Shown piece by piece: positions 25,472 through 33,972 of a DNA stretch of 64,000 nt (positions within the stretch are counted from its first letter, which is position 1; each line of letters begins with the position of its first letter). The DNA is taken from contig UQKK01000013.1 in the NCBI GenBank assembly GCA_900541505.1, positions 13,669 to 77,668 of the forward strand, written 5' to 3'. Position numbers and translations under genes: made by a program. Source of the DNA: an uncultured Ruminococcus sp. (GTDB taxonomy: Bacteria; Bacillota; Clostridia; Lachnospirales; Lachnospiraceae). Below the pieces are notes generated by a model that searched no databases, was not told the origin of the DNA, and saw only the letters and a list, made by a program, of their open reading frames with translations.

Positions 25472-25549
25472 GCGCTTGTTATTGGTTACAAGGGTAATAA
25501 CTGCACAAAGCATAATGATAAAGCTGAATAAATCAGACCAGGTTATCAT
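25463..25549 (-). CDS. Small hydrophobic peptide A, holin-like/TxpA-like type I toxin candidate
   Basis: 28 codons: MITWSDLFSFIIMLCAVITL then VTNNKRKK. One hydrophobic helix (residues 7-21) precedes a basic tail, the layout of membrane-acting type I toxins of the TxpA/Hol-Tox kind. AAAGGGGG stands 9 bp before the ATG. The stop codon sits in the bidirectional terminator stem. Two relatives follow in tandem. Family membership is inferred from layout and the conserved FxxMLCAVxTLV core across the three units. Confidence 0.65.
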   Translation of the reverse strand: MITWSDLFSFIIMLCAVITLVTNNKRKK

Positions 25550-25594
25550 AAGCACCAACCCCCTTTCTGCTTGGTGGCTGGTATAGCACCTCTT

Positions 25595-25625
25595 CGGCTC
25601 CCTAGGTAAATATATTATTTATCCA
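25595..25625 (-). promoter_or_regulatory. Predicted promoter and leader start of toxin A mRNA
   Basis: On the minus strand AATAATATATTTACCTAGGGAGCCG mirrors the antisense promoter region TATAATATACTTAACAAGGGAGCCG, so each unit is bounded by similar convergent promoters. No clear -35 box is seen, suggesting weaker expression than the antisense RNA. Confidence 0.45.
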
Positions 25626-25634
25626 TTATGTCTG

Positions 25635-25663
25635 TTGACGAATTTCTTTCCTTCTCCTATAAT
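25635..25663 (+). promoter_or_regulatory. Promoter of antisense RNA B
   Basis: TTGACG (25635-25640), 17-bp spacer and TATAAT (25658-25663), as in units A and C. Confidence 0.8.
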
Positions 25664-25669
25664 ATACTT

Positions 25670-25761
25670 AACAAGGGAGCCGAAAGCTGGGGCAAATCCA
25701 GCCGCCGGCAGATAGTGCAAAAGTAACGCCTTATCTTACCAGGACGAGGGCGTTACTTTTT
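25670..25761 (+). ncRNA. Predicted antisense RNA of toxin unit B
   Basis: Promoter and terminator (AAAAGTAACGCC...GGCGTTACTTTTT) are intact even though the cognate toxin gene is interrupted, so this RNA may still be made as an orphan antitoxin. Confidence 0.55.
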
Positions 25762-26118
25762 GCGTTTTACGATAGTAACAACAAGCGTAACAACTGCACA
25801 AAGCATAATACCCTCTCTTTATAAGAGCACACACGGTCGATAAAGAGTAAATTTTGCGTCCTGTTGCGTTACTTTCAATCAGCGTACCACTCGGTACGCT
25901 TCATTCAAGTGCCTTACAGGGCACAAAATTTATCTCTTTTCGACTCCCCGACCTCAACCATGGAGATTTTCGTGTTCTGCAAGGCAGACGATTGAGGCGT
26001 ACTGGACGTACGCCGATTGAGGATAACGCCGCAAAACACGAAAATATCATGGTTTGAGGCGTGTGTGTCCTTGTAAAGAGAGGGTAATAAAGGTGAATAA
26101 ATCTCCATATGTAACCAT
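25753..26118 (-). pseudogene. Small hydrophobic peptide B, interrupted by a 274-bp insertion
   Basis: Joining 26118-26087 to 25810-25753 on the minus strand restores a 29-codon frame: MVTYGDLFTFIIMLCAVVTL then VVTIVKRKK, clearly a sibling of peptides A and C. The element at 25811-26084 lies within the helix codons and makes the actual frame end after about 24 codons (…FITLSLQGHTRLKP). The toxin should therefore be inactive. Confidence 0.75.
25811..26084. mobile_element. 274-bp MITE with TA target duplication (IS630/mariner type)
   Basis: The ends are inverted repeats of about 25 bp with three mismatches, starting CCCTCTCTTTA on each strand. TA dinucleotides flank both ends (25809-25810 and 26085-26086), the mark of IS630/Tc1-mariner transposition. 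The interior is rich in smaller palindromes (AAATTTTG/CAAAATTT arms, GCGTACCACTCGGTACGC, GATTTTCGTGTT/AACACGAAAATC) and has no credible gene. Removal restores the reading frame and alignment of toxin B to its siblings, which defines the insertion exactly. Confidence 0.85.
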
Positions 26119-26205
26119 TGTACCAACCCCTTTCATAAGTATCCGGCGCTGGTATATGCCCTCTTCGGCTCCTCGGTTAAATATATTATTTATCTATTAT
26201 GTCTG

Positions 26206-26234
26206 TTGACGAATTTCTCTCTTCCTCCTATAAT
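26206..26234 (+). promoter_or_regulatory. Promoter of antisense RNA C
   Basis: TTGACG (26206-26211), 17-bp spacer and TATAAT (26229-26234). Confidence 0.8.
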
Positions 26235-26240
26235 ATACTT

Positions 26241-26340
26241 AACAAGGGAGCCGTTGGTCAGAGCACACCTGACCGCCGGTAAAATTTTTACTATTTATGA
26301 AAAATAGCGCTTTAGTTACCAGCTGTAGGCGCTATTTTTT
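26241..26340 (+). ncRNA. Predicted antisense RNA of toxin unit C
   Basis: From the promoter above to the hairpin AAAAATAGCGC...GGCGCTATTTTTT. It contains GGGAGCCGTTGGTCAG with CTGACCGCC forming a 5' stem-loop, and is complementary to the 3' end of the convergent peptide mRNA. Confidence 0.6.
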
Positions 26341-26421
26341 GTGGCGTAATATCACGATCACAAGCGTTATTACAGCACATAGCATCATCACGAACGTATA
26401 CAAACCTTCGTATGTAACCAT
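26332..26421 (-). CDS. Small hydrophobic peptide C, holin-like/TxpA-like type I toxin candidate
   Basis: 29 codons: MVTYEGLYTFVMMLCAVITL then VIVILRHKK. The MVTYE start is typical of holin-like toxin peptides, followed by a hydrophobic helix and a basic tail. AAAGGGGG lies upstream at good spacing. This unit is complete: predicted sense promoter, leader starting GGGAGCCG, ribosome site, gene and bidirectional terminator shared with antisense RNA C. Confidence 0.68.
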   Translation of the reverse strand: MVTYEGLYTFVMMLCAVITLVIVILRHKK

Positions 26422-26800
26422 AAGCACCAGCCCCCTTTCTTATCCGGCGGCTGGTATAGCACCAACGGCTCCCTGGGTAAATATATTATTTTTTTCAATG
26501 GATTTTCTCTACCTTTTTGACAAACCTTTTCACAGGAATTTCCCCATGGCAGATTTTGATTTTCCGCACGTTCAAACCTCTTCTGTCTGGCACACGCCGG
26601 AAAATTAGAATACCCCTAAGACCCCCACACCAGACCGGTGGGTGGATTTTTATTATAGTATATCTCCTTCCACTTTTCAACCCCGCAACTTTTGCAATGT
26701 CTCCCGCAATCACGCCAATTTGTTTTTTACAAAAAACGGTTATAATAAAGGCATAGAAAACGAAAACCAAGCCGAATTGGAAAGAAAGGAAGAAACAGTT
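26422..26800. promoter_or_regulatory. Gap between toxin array and uxuA
   Basis: About 380 bp. The left part (to about 26,493) holds the minus-strand promoter and leader of toxin C. The rest holds an imperfect hairpin near 26,620-26,640 followed by ATTTTTATT and a TATAAT box at 26741-26746 that may be the uxuA -10 element. No LacI-type palindrome of the TGTAAG type is seen here. Confidence 0.45.
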
Positions 26801-27868
26801 ATGGAAATGACATTGAGATGGTATGGGAGCAAATTTGACACAGTAACCCTCCAGCAGATTCGCCAGATTCCGGGAGTAACAGGGGTCATCACTACATTGT
26901 ATGATACTGCGCCCGGAGATGTATGGAGCCGCGAGCGCATCCGGGAACTGAAAGAGGAAGTGGAAGCAGCAGGTCTTCACATTGCCGGAATCGAGAGTGT
27001 CAACGTACACGATGCAATCAAGACCGGTTCCGAGGACAGAGACAAATATATCGACAACTACATTGAGACACTGAAAAATCTCGGACAGGAAGACATCCAC
27101 CTCGTATGCTACAACTTCATGCCGGTATTTGACTGGACACGTACCGAGCTGGCACGTGTAAGACCGGATGGCTCCACAGTTCTGGCTTACACACAGGAAG
27201 CAGTAGATGCCATTGACCCGGAAGATATGTTCAACTCCATCGCAGGCGATATGAACGGAACAGTTATGCCAGGATGGGAGCCGGAACGTATGGCACACAT
27301 CAAAGAACTGTTTGAGATGTACAAGGACATTGACGACGAAAAGCTCTTCGAGAACCTGAAATATTTCCTGGAGCGCATCATGCCTACCTGTGACAAATAC
27401 GACATCAACATGGCAATCCATCCTGACGACCCGGCATGGAGCGTATTCGGTCTTCCCCGTATCATCATCAACAAGGCGAACATCCAGCGCATGATGAAAA
27501 TGGTGGACAACCCGCACAACGGCGTGACATTCTGCTCCGGTTCCTACGGCACCAACTTAGAAAACGACCTTCCGGACATGATTCGTTCCCTGAAGGGCAG
27601 AATCCATTTCGCGCATGTGAGAAACTTAAAATTCAACACTCCTACAAACTTCGAGGAAGCCGCTCATCTTTCTTCCGACGGAACCTTCGATATGTATGAG
27701 ATTATGAAAGCGCTCTATGAGATTGGATTTACCGGACCTATCCGTCCTGACCACGGACGTATGATTTGGGGCGAGGTAGCAATGCCGGGATACGGACTCT
27801 ACGACAGAGCACTGGGCGCTACTTACTTAAATGGTCTCTGGGAAGCGATTGAGAAAGGAGCAAGATAA
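26801..27868 (+). CDS. uxuA: Mannonate dehydratase
   Basis: 355 residues, the UxuA TIM-barrel type: MTLRWYGSKFDTVTLQQIRQIPGVTGVITTLYD, IESVNVHDAIKTG, CYNFMPVFDWTRTEL, NMAIHPDDPAWSVFGLPRII, FCSGSYG, and IHFAHVRNLK with IRPDHGRMIWGE. It dehydrates D-mannonate to KDG with Fe/Mn. ATG 26801 has a GAAAGGA site; upstream in-frame codons do not. It is followed two bases later by uxuB. Confidence 0.95.
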   Translation: MEMTLRWYGSKFDTVTLQQIRQIPGVTGVITTLYDTAPGDVWSRERIRELKEEVEAAGLHIAGIESVNVHDAIKTGSEDRDKYIDNYIETLKNLGQEDIHLVCYNFMPVFDWTRTELARVRPDGSTVLAYTQEAVDAIDPEDMFNSIAGDMNGTVMPGWEPERMAHIKELFEMYKDIDDEKLFENLKYFLERIMPTCDKYDINMAIHPDDPAWSVFGLPRIIINKANIQRMMKMVDNPHNGVTFCSGSYGTNLENDLPDMIRSLKGRIHFAHVRNLKFNTPTNFEEAAHLSSDGTFDMYEIMKALYEIGFTGPIRPDHGRMIWGEVAMPGYGLYDRALGATYLNGLWEAIEKGAR

Positions 27869-27870
27869 TC

Positions 27871-29484
27871 ATGAGATTAAACGAAGCTGGTCTTGCAAAC
27901 CGCAAAGAATGGGAAGAAAAGGGATATACGCTCCCGAAGTTTGACAGAGCCGCTGTCACAGAAAGCACAAAGAAGAATCCCTGCTGGATTCACTTCGGTG
28001 CCGGAAATATTTTCCGCGCTTTCCAGGCAAATGTCGTGCAGAACCTCTTAAATGAAGGCGTACTCGACACCGGTCTGGTTGTTGCAGAAGGATATGACTA
28101 TGAAATCATCGAGAAAATGAATGAGCCCCACGACGGCTACAGCATTCTTGTCACCTTAAAAGCGGATGGAAATGTAGAAAAAACCGTGGTAGGGAGCGTT
28201 GTGGAATCCCTTGCCCTGGATTCTGAGAACGAAGCTTCTTTCTCCCGCCTGAAAGAAATTTTTCAGGCAGATTCCCTTCAGATGGCAAGTTTCACTATCA
28301 CAGAGAAGGGGTACAGCCTTGTGGACGGCAAAGGAAACATCCTGCCGGACGTGCAGGCAGATATGGAAAAGGGACCGGGGAAACCGGCAAGCTACATCGG
28401 CAAAGTGGTTTCTCTGCTCTATTCCCGTTTCCTGGCAGGGCAGAAGCCCATCGCCATGGTGAGCATGGACAACTGCTCCCACAATGGAGATAAATTATAC
28501 GACGCAGTGAGCGCGTTTGCTGAAAAATGGGCGGAAAAAGGGCTTGCTGACAGCGCCTTTGCCGACTATATCAAAGACCCGAAAAAAGTTTCCTTCCCCT
28601 GGTCCATGATTGACAAAATCACTCCAAGACCGGACCCGTCTGTGGAAGAAATTCTCAAAAAAGACGGCGTGGAAGAACTGGAGCCTGTCATCACAGCAAA
28701 GAATACCTACATCGCTCCCTTTGTCAACGCGGAGGAATGTGAGTATCTCGTCATCGAGGATGCCTTCCCGAACGGCAGACCGAACCTGGAAAAAGGCGGT
28801 CTGATGTTCACCACCAGAGAAACCGTGGACAAGGTGGAGAAGATGAAAGTCTGCACCTGCTTAAATCCACTGCACACCGCGCTGGCTGTGTTCGGCTGTC
28901 TCTTAGGATACGATTTGATTGCCAACGAGATGAAGGACGAGACTCTGAAGAAACTGGTAGAGGGAATCGGATACAGAGAAGGGCTTCCGGTTGTCGTAAA
29001 TCCGGGAATCCTGAACCCGAAAGACTTTATCGACACCGTATTAAATGTGCGTGTGCCGAATCCGTTCATGCCGGACACTCCTCAGCGTATCGCCACCGAT
29101 ACCTCCCAGAAACTGGCTATCCGTTTTGGAGAGACCATCAAGGCATATGCCGCTTCCGACAGCCTGGATACCGCGGACTTAAAGCTCATTCCATTGGTAT
29201 TTGCCGGATGGCTGCGCTATCTCATGGCTGTGGATGACAACGGAAATACATTTGAGTTGAGCCCGGACCCGCTTCTGGATACCGTTTGCCCGTACGTAGC
29301 AGATATCACTCTGGGCGGTGACTTTGACGCGGAAGCCAAATTAAAACCAATACTGGAAAATGCCGGCATTTTCGGCGTGAACCTGTATGATGTAAATATG
29401 GCGGACCTGGTATGCGGTTACTTCAAGGAAATGACCGCAGGAACAGGCGCTGTGCGCAGCACACTGGAAAAATATACCGCGTAA
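27871..29484 (+). CDS. uxuB: Fructuronate reductase (D-mannonate oxidoreductase)
   Basis: 537 residues of the mannitol dehydrogenase superfamily with WIHFGAGNIFRAFQANVVQNLL, FPWSMIDKITPRPDPSV, FVNAEECEYLVIEDAFPNGRP and CTCLNPLHTALAVFGCLLGYD. It reduces D-fructuronate to D-mannonate with NADH, before UxuA. The gene starts two bases after the uxuA stop, a coupled operon, and ends at a strong terminator. Confidence 0.94.
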   Translation: MRLNEAGLANRKEWEEKGYTLPKFDRAAVTESTKKNPCWIHFGAGNIFRAFQANVVQNLLNEGVLDTGLVVAEGYDYEIIEKMNEPHDGYSILVTLKADGNVEKTVVGSVVESLALDSENEASFSRLKEIFQADSLQMASFTITEKGYSLVDGKGNILPDVQADMEKGPGKPASYIGKVVSLLYSRFLAGQKPIAMVSMDNCSHNGDKLYDAVSAFAEKWAEKGLADSAFADYIKDPKKVSFPWSMIDKITPRPDPSVEEILKKDGVEELEPVITAKNTYIAPFVNAEECEYLVIEDAFPNGRPNLEKGGLMFTTRETVDKVEKMKVCTCLNPLHTALAVFGCLLGYDLIANEMKDETLKKLVEGIGYREGLPVVVNPGILNPKDFIDTVLNVRVPNPFMPDTPQRIATDTSQKLAIRFGETIKAYAASDSLDTADLKLIPLVFAGWLRYLMAVDDNGNTFELSPDPLLDTVCPYVADITLGGDFDAEAKLKPILENAGIFGVNLYDVNMADLVCGYFKEMTAGTGAVRSTLEKYTA

Positions 29485-29496
29485 AAACGCATAAAA

Positions 29497-29566
29497 CTGC
29501 CCTGCGAAAGGATTCCCAAAAGGGCTGTCTCAGACAGCGCTCTTCCTTTCGCAGGGCAGTCTTTTT
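29497..29566 (+). terminator. Strong intrinsic terminator after uxuB
   Basis: ACTGCCCTGCGAAAGGA pairs with TCCTTTCGCAGGGCAGT, followed by CTTTTTT. The loop contains a further small arm. Confidence 0.9.
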
Positions 29567-29653
29567 TATCTCCGTTTCACCTCAATACTTGAACAGCATG
29601 GCGCCTCAATAGGGCACAGCAACACGGTACCCCAATACTTCAGAAACCGGCGC

Positions 29654-30463
29654 TCAAAGGCTCAGCAGAAATTCCAGGGTCAGTGCGTTGTACGCCTCCA
29701 GCTTCTCCCACTGCTGCACGTGCCCGCCTCCGGGACAGAGATAGAGCTGACTTCCATGGATGCCGTTTTTCATTTCCATTGTCTTCTCCAATGTCATAAA
29801 CAAATCACTGTCCCCCGCCGCAATGAGCACTGGCACAGTAATCTCTCCCAGCCGCGCGGATGTGTCGTGATTCAGACACGCATTGCACTGTGCTTTGTAG
29901 GCATATTTCGGCATGGGGTACGGATAGGACATATCTTCCTTTTCCAGTGCCAGCAATTCGTCCTGTCTGTCCCTCTGAAAGTCTTTGGAAAAGGTCATCC
30001 ACTGGTTCAACCGCTTAAACGTCACCCCGTCCAGCTGGTCGATTGCCGACTTCAGCGTCTCAATCGCCCGTCTGAAAGTGTTGCTCACACTGGCGAACGT
30101 GCTCGTCAGAATCAGCGCCCGCACCCTCTCTGGGTGGTTAAGCACCAGTTGCTGCGCGATGGCACCGCCCATGGACACTCCATTGACAAAAGCTTTCTCA
30201 ATTCCCAGCGCATCCATGATTCCGATGACATCCTCCGCCATTTCCTCCGTGGAATAGGACTCACACTCCGGCTTGGACGACCTGCCCGCTCCCCGGTTGT
30301 CTATGGTGATGCACTGAAAATGCTCTTTATATACTTCCACATTGGGCGCCCATTTATCGCCCGGCGCTCCCAGCCCCATAATCAGCACAAGGGGAAATCC
30401 GCTCCCTGTTATGGTGACATGGAAATGTAAATCTCCTACCTGAATATCCCGCTCTTCTCTCAA
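29654..30463 (-). CDS. Alpha/beta hydrolase
   Basis: 269 residues. The fold is clear from LVLIMGLGAPGDKW (oxyanion loop), the nucleophile elbow VNGVSMGGAIAQQ (Ser about 96), an acid in VLIAAGDSDLF and the catalytic His in CPGGGHVQQWE. It resembles 3-oxoadipate enol-lactonase-like esterases, but the substrate is unknown. The start appears to be TTG after GGGAG. Convergent with uxuB and downstream, on the same strand, of the oxidoreductase/isomerase operon. Confidence 0.78.
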   Translation of the reverse strand: MREERDIQVGDLHFHVTITGSGFPLVLIMGLGAPGDKWAPNVEVYKEHFQCITIDNRGAGRSSKPECESYSTEEMAEDVIGIMDALGIEKAFVNGVSMGGAIAQQLVLNHPERVRALILTSTFASVSNTFRRAIETLKSAIDQLDGVTFKRLNQWMTFSKDFQRDRQDELLALEKEDMSYPYPMPKYAYKAQCNACLNHDTSARLGEITVPVLIAAGDSDLFMTLEKTMEMKNGIHGSQLYLCPGGGHVQQWEKLEAYNALTLEFLLSL

Positions 30464-30568
30464 CGCCTCTCCCTCTCTTTCCGTTTCACTCTCATTACTC
30501 TATACTCTTCTGATTGCTTTCGCTTTGTTCTTCTGGCCGCTTTCTTTTTTCACTCCCGGCTCTGTCTT

Positions 30569-31738
30569 TTAGTCCCGCTCTTTTCGCGGTACCTGTCCGG
30601 TATAAATAGGAATCTGTCTGCTTCCGCACTCCGGCAGTTCCTTCTCCATCCGTTCCAGCACAGGCGGATAATCCAGATTCTGAATGGGAAGGTCCACTCT
30701 GACATTATCCAGCGCGCTGATACACATCCCTTCCAAAATCTCGTAGCCGTGATATGCCGTGTCAATATCGCAGGGATGTACCTTTGCATCATCTTCCAGC
30801 CACTGCGCAAACTGGGTGTAATAGGGCGTCTGGATTGGCACCTGCTGATGATAGCGCCAGCCTGCGTCCTTTCCCTTCACCAATTTTCCTCCGGTCTCAG
30901 GGGAACACTCTCCCCAGAAGCCGTCCGTCTCCGCGTACATATATCCGTCTTCTCCGTAAACTGTCAGGCGGTTATCGCTGCTGGCATACCGCTCTATGCT
31001 GTGCGCCTCGCTCAAATAGCCGCACTCTACATACACTTTGATGCCGTTGCGCTCCTGTACCTCCTCGTCCGTCTCCGGTTTCCCCTCCGGGAAATTGCGT
31101 CCGTTCTCTAACTCCAGTGTGCCCAATAAATAATCCGGCGACGGGTGAGTATCTGACAGTGCATTTGTGCCGTGGGCATGTCCGCACACCCATTTCGCGC
31201 GGCGTCCCCCGCTAATCCACAGTGCATAGTCGATGTAGTGAGTGCCGAGCTGTGAGAACCACGCCTGTGTCTCCACATGGATTTTTGTGATGCGTCCAAT
31301 CACACCGGAATCCACCTTTTCCTTCATCCGCTGGAACTGCGTCAGATATTTCTGCTGATGGCAGACGATTGCTTTGATTCCGTGCTCATGGCATAAATCT
31401 ACCATCTTCTTTGCTTCAGGGAGCGATTCTGCCATGGGCTTTTCAAAAGATACCGCCTTGACACCGTAGCGGATTGCCAGTTCAATCATATTCAGCCGCA
31501 TATCCGGATACGTGACAAACACAAACACCTCCGGTCGCACAGTCTTTAACATCTCCTCCGCATCCAGAAACTGCGGAACGTGCTGCAGATGATATTCTTC
31601 TGCCACCAGGTCCAGCGCTTCCTGCTTGATATCGCAGATACCTGTAATCTCAAAATCATCGGGGTTTCCCAGCAGTCCGTGAATATGTACCTTTCCCCGC
31701 ACGCCTAAGCCCATCACTGCCACGGTATGTTTACTCAT
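30569..31738 (-). CDS. Gfo/Idh/MocA-family oxidoreductase
   Basis: 389 residues. An N-terminal Rossmann domain (VAVMGLGVRGKVHIHGLL) and SFEKPMAESLPEAKKMVDLC, the EKP motif with the active-site Lys, define the family; the C-terminal sheet domain follows. It uses NAD(P)H on sugars, inositols or sugar acids. It starts one base before the preceding isomerase gene ends, so the two act together on one substrate, as in inositol-type or rare-sugar pathways. Substrate unknown. Confidence 0.85.
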   Translation of the reverse strand: MSKHTVAVMGLGVRGKVHIHGLLGNPDDFEITGICDIKQEALDLVAEEYHLQHVPQFLDAEEMLKTVRPEVFVFVTYPDMRLNMIELAIRYGVKAVSFEKPMAESLPEAKKMVDLCHEHGIKAIVCHQQKYLTQFQRMKEKVDSGVIGRITKIHVETQAWFSQLGTHYIDYALWISGGRRAKWVCGHAHGTNALSDTHPSPDYLLGTLELENGRNFPEGKPETDEEVQERNGIKVYVECGYLSEAHSIERYASSDNRLTVYGEDGYMYAETDGFWGECSPETGGKLVKGKDAGWRYHQQVPIQTPYYTQFAQWLEDDAKVHPCDIDTAYHGYEILEGMCISALDNVRVDLPIQNLDYPPVLERMEKELPECGSRQIPIYTGQVPRKERD

Positions 31739-32578
31739 TTAGACTCCTCCTTTCGCACTTTCATCCCAAAATTGTGCCATATAGTTTCCATCTTCCTTTA
31801 CAACACCATCGGAATCTTTCTCCGCTCTCGGCGATTCATCCTCCACCATAATCCAGCCCGCATATTCTGTTTCTCTTAAGTAGTTCACAATTCCCGGATA
31901 GTCGATAGTCCCCTCTCCCATCACAGCCCAGATTCCGTCCGCTGCGCGGTCTTTAAAATGCACGTGCCGTATGAGCCTGCGCGCTGCCTTAAGGATTGCA
32001 AGCGGGTCCATGCCGCCGTTTACAATATGCCCGATATCCGGCGCATATCCCACGCTTGTCTTTTCCAGCATATCAAAGAGGACCTGGTAATCCTCTGCGG
32101 TCCGGAACAGAGAGTTTTTCGCGGAATTTGGATGATAGCAGGTGACGATTCCCGCTTCCGCTGCCCGCACCGCCACACTGTCCATACACGAGAGCAGGTT
32201 CTCTCTGCGCTTTTTAAGCGCTTCCCCCTCTCCTCTCGGCTGTGCGCCCGCGTGATGGGACACCATAATCTTCGCCCACGGGAAATGTCTGACAAACTCG
32301 ATTGTTTTCTTTGTCAGCGCCTCTTCCTCGTCTGTCTCCTTCTCCTGCTCCCATTTCTGATGGAGCACCACTGCTGCCAGCTCCAGCCCGTTTTTGTCCA
32401 GTATCTCCCTTACTTCCTCTGGTCTGTCGAAATACTCTCCCAGCATACAGATTTCTGCTTCCAGTCCTGCAAATCCCGCTTCAGCGGCGACCTGCGCCAT
32501 GTGGGGCACATCTCCCGCGAATTTCTCCATATTCATTTTCCACGGATATGTCTGGCACCCGTAAGATATCTTTGCCAT
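31739..32578 (-). CDS. Sugar phosphate isomerase/epimerase, xylose-isomerase-like TIM barrel
   Basis: 279 residues of the AP endonuclease 2/IolE-like superfamily: ISYGCQTYPWKMN, VAAEAGFAGLEAEICMLG, ITCYHPN-type CYHPNSAKNSLF with metal His, VGYAPDIGHIVNGGMDPLAI, RHVHFKDRAADG and WIMVEDESPRAE. Metal ligands (His/Asp/Glu) are present. It precedes the Gfo/Idh/MocA gene and follows a LacI gene in the same direction. Confidence 0.84.
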   Translation of the reverse strand: MAKISYGCQTYPWKMNMEKFAGDVPHMAQVAAEAGFAGLEAEICMLGEYFDRPEEVREILDKNGLELAAVVLHQKWEQEKETDEEEALTKKTIEFVRHFPWAKIMVSHHAGAQPRGEGEALKKRRENLLSCMDSVAVRAAEAGIVTCYHPNSAKNSLFRTAEDYQVLFDMLEKTSVGYAPDIGHIVNGGMDPLAILKAARRLIRHVHFKDRAADGIWAVMGEGTIDYPGIVNYLRETEYAGWIMVEDESPRAEKDSDGVVKEDGNYMAQFWDESAKGGV

Positions 32579-32600
32579 TCTGTTTTCCTCCCAACCTTAA

Positions 32601-33650
32601 CTATTGCTCCAAATTGCTCCGAAGTATCAGTGACGACCGCATATACTCCATAGCGGACGGCGGACGGACACTGTGCAGTAGCCAGTCTGTCAGCCGCTTT
32701 GCCCCCACACGCCCCTGCTGCCCCGGACTTTTGTCAATGATACTGGTCATGACGCCTTTGCGCATATACCGCGCGCTCTCCGGGCAGAGGTCGCTTCCCG
32801 TGAGCCAGATTCTGCCTTTCCTCCCTGTCTCCTCCACGATTTTCGCCAGCAGAAGGCTGCTCCTTAGATTTACCGAATAAAGGGCGCGGATATTTTTCTC
32901 CCTCGAGAGCGCCTCCCGTATCTTCTCTTCCAGATTGTCCCTGTCTGCGTAGCCGTATATTTTGAGTATCTCTCTGTCCCCTGCATATTTCCCGATGTAC
33001 TGCTCAAAACCATTTACGGCGCTGCGGTTAGAATAAAGGCGCGAATCTCCGGCACATATCAGTATCTTATCCCCCGGCAAAGTCTGGGAACTGAGAAGCT
33101 CCGCCGCCAGACTGCCGTCCACAAATCCATTTGTGCGCACACAGGACAGATAAGAACCTTCCAAATCTTCCTCACTCACCAGCGCCACCGGAATCCCTGA
33201 CGCACTGATTTTTCTAAGTCTCTGAAATCCCTCCCGGAAAATCCTTCCGCCGGTAATCATCCCGTCAATCTCCCATCCCGTCTCCGAGAGCATGGTCTCC
33301 ACCACGGTCGTGTAATCTCTGCCGGGCGCATCCTCGTAAGATACCTCCAGCAATTCAATGGGATACGCCTTTAAACCTTCTATATATTCTCTTACTCCTT
33401 CCCAGAGCTGAGAATAAAAGTAACGGTTGTCCCCTGCCGGTTTGGGAAATGCCGCCGCAATACGCACCGGCTTCCGGCGCATGACAGAGGATACCTTTTT
33501 CGGGCAGTACCCCATCTCCTGCGCAAGCCTGCGTATCTCCGAAGCCACCACCGGGCTCACTCCCGGCTTGCCGTACAGTGCCCGGTGGACCGTTGCGTTG
33601 GAAACCTCCAGCCTTTTCGCGATTTCGCTGATTGTTGTCCTCTGCTGCAT
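32601..33650 (-). CDS. LacI-family regulator of the isomerase/oxidoreductase operon
   Basis: 349 residues. The headpiece ISEIAKRLEVSNATVHRALYGKPGVSPVVASEIRRLAQEMGY is followed by a sugar-binding-protein-like domain (IAAAFPKPAGDNRYFYSQLWEGV, ILICAGDSRLYSNRSAVNGFEQY, IWLTGSDLCPES). ATG 33650 has GGGAG upstream. First gene of a three-gene same-strand cluster, so it probably regulates its own operon. Confidence 0.85.
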   Translation of the reverse strand: MQQRTTISEIAKRLEVSNATVHRALYGKPGVSPVVASEIRRLAQEMGYCPKKVSSVMRRKPVRIAAAFPKPAGDNRYFYSQLWEGVREYIEGLKAYPIELLEVSYEDAPGRDYTTVVETMLSETGWEIDGMITGGRIFREGFQRLRKISASGIPVALVSEEDLEGSYLSCVRTNGFVDGSLAAELLSSQTLPGDKILICAGDSRLYSNRSAVNGFEQYIGKYAGDREILKIYGYADRDNLEEKIREALSREKNIRALYSVNLRSSLLLAKIVEETGRKGRIWLTGSDLCPESARYMRKGVMTSIIDKSPGQQGRVGAKRLTDWLLHSVRPPSAMEYMRSSLILRSNLEQ

Positions 33651-33972
33651 CAAATTTCTCCCTTATTTTTACAGTTCATTGATTCAGCCCGATTATAGCA
33701 ATTTCCGACCTGGAGAGTCAATAGAATTTGTACATTCCGCTGTAAAATCGTATAGAATATATAGGTTTTTACTTTTTTTCTTATACATTTTTTACAAAGC
33801 ATTTTTTCTTGCTCTTGTATCCCGCACACGCCTTCTATATAATGGAACTATGCACTCCCAATGCGGGGCGCAAAACTCGCAGGGGAGCCTTGAATCTTCT
33901 GCTTTTCGGCGTTAATCGCTGCACACAGGCAACATAACTTTGAACTGCACAATTTCAGAAAGGAATAGCATT
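33651..33972. promoter_or_regulatory. Divergent promoter region, LacI gene and HAD phosphatase
   Basis: About 320 bp. AT-rich promoter-like sequence is followed at 33,862-33,925 by a G+C-richer stretch (GCGCAAAACTCGCAGGGG, AGCCTTGAATC, GGCGTTAATCGCTGCACAC) resembling the element at 4745-4775. AAAGGA at 33,959-33,964 decides the start of the phosphatase gene. Confidence 0.4.

Noticed and set aside
25914..26126. 70-codon minus-strand frame overlapping the MITE (MVQWLHMEIYSP...)
   Set aside because: It is a frame shadow of the interrupted toxin B plus MITE sequence; start and ribosome site do not fit, and the sibling units define the real peptide.
26495..27517. 340-codon minus-strand open frame opposite uxuA
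   Set aside because: No family resemblance and fully covered by uxuA on the other strand.
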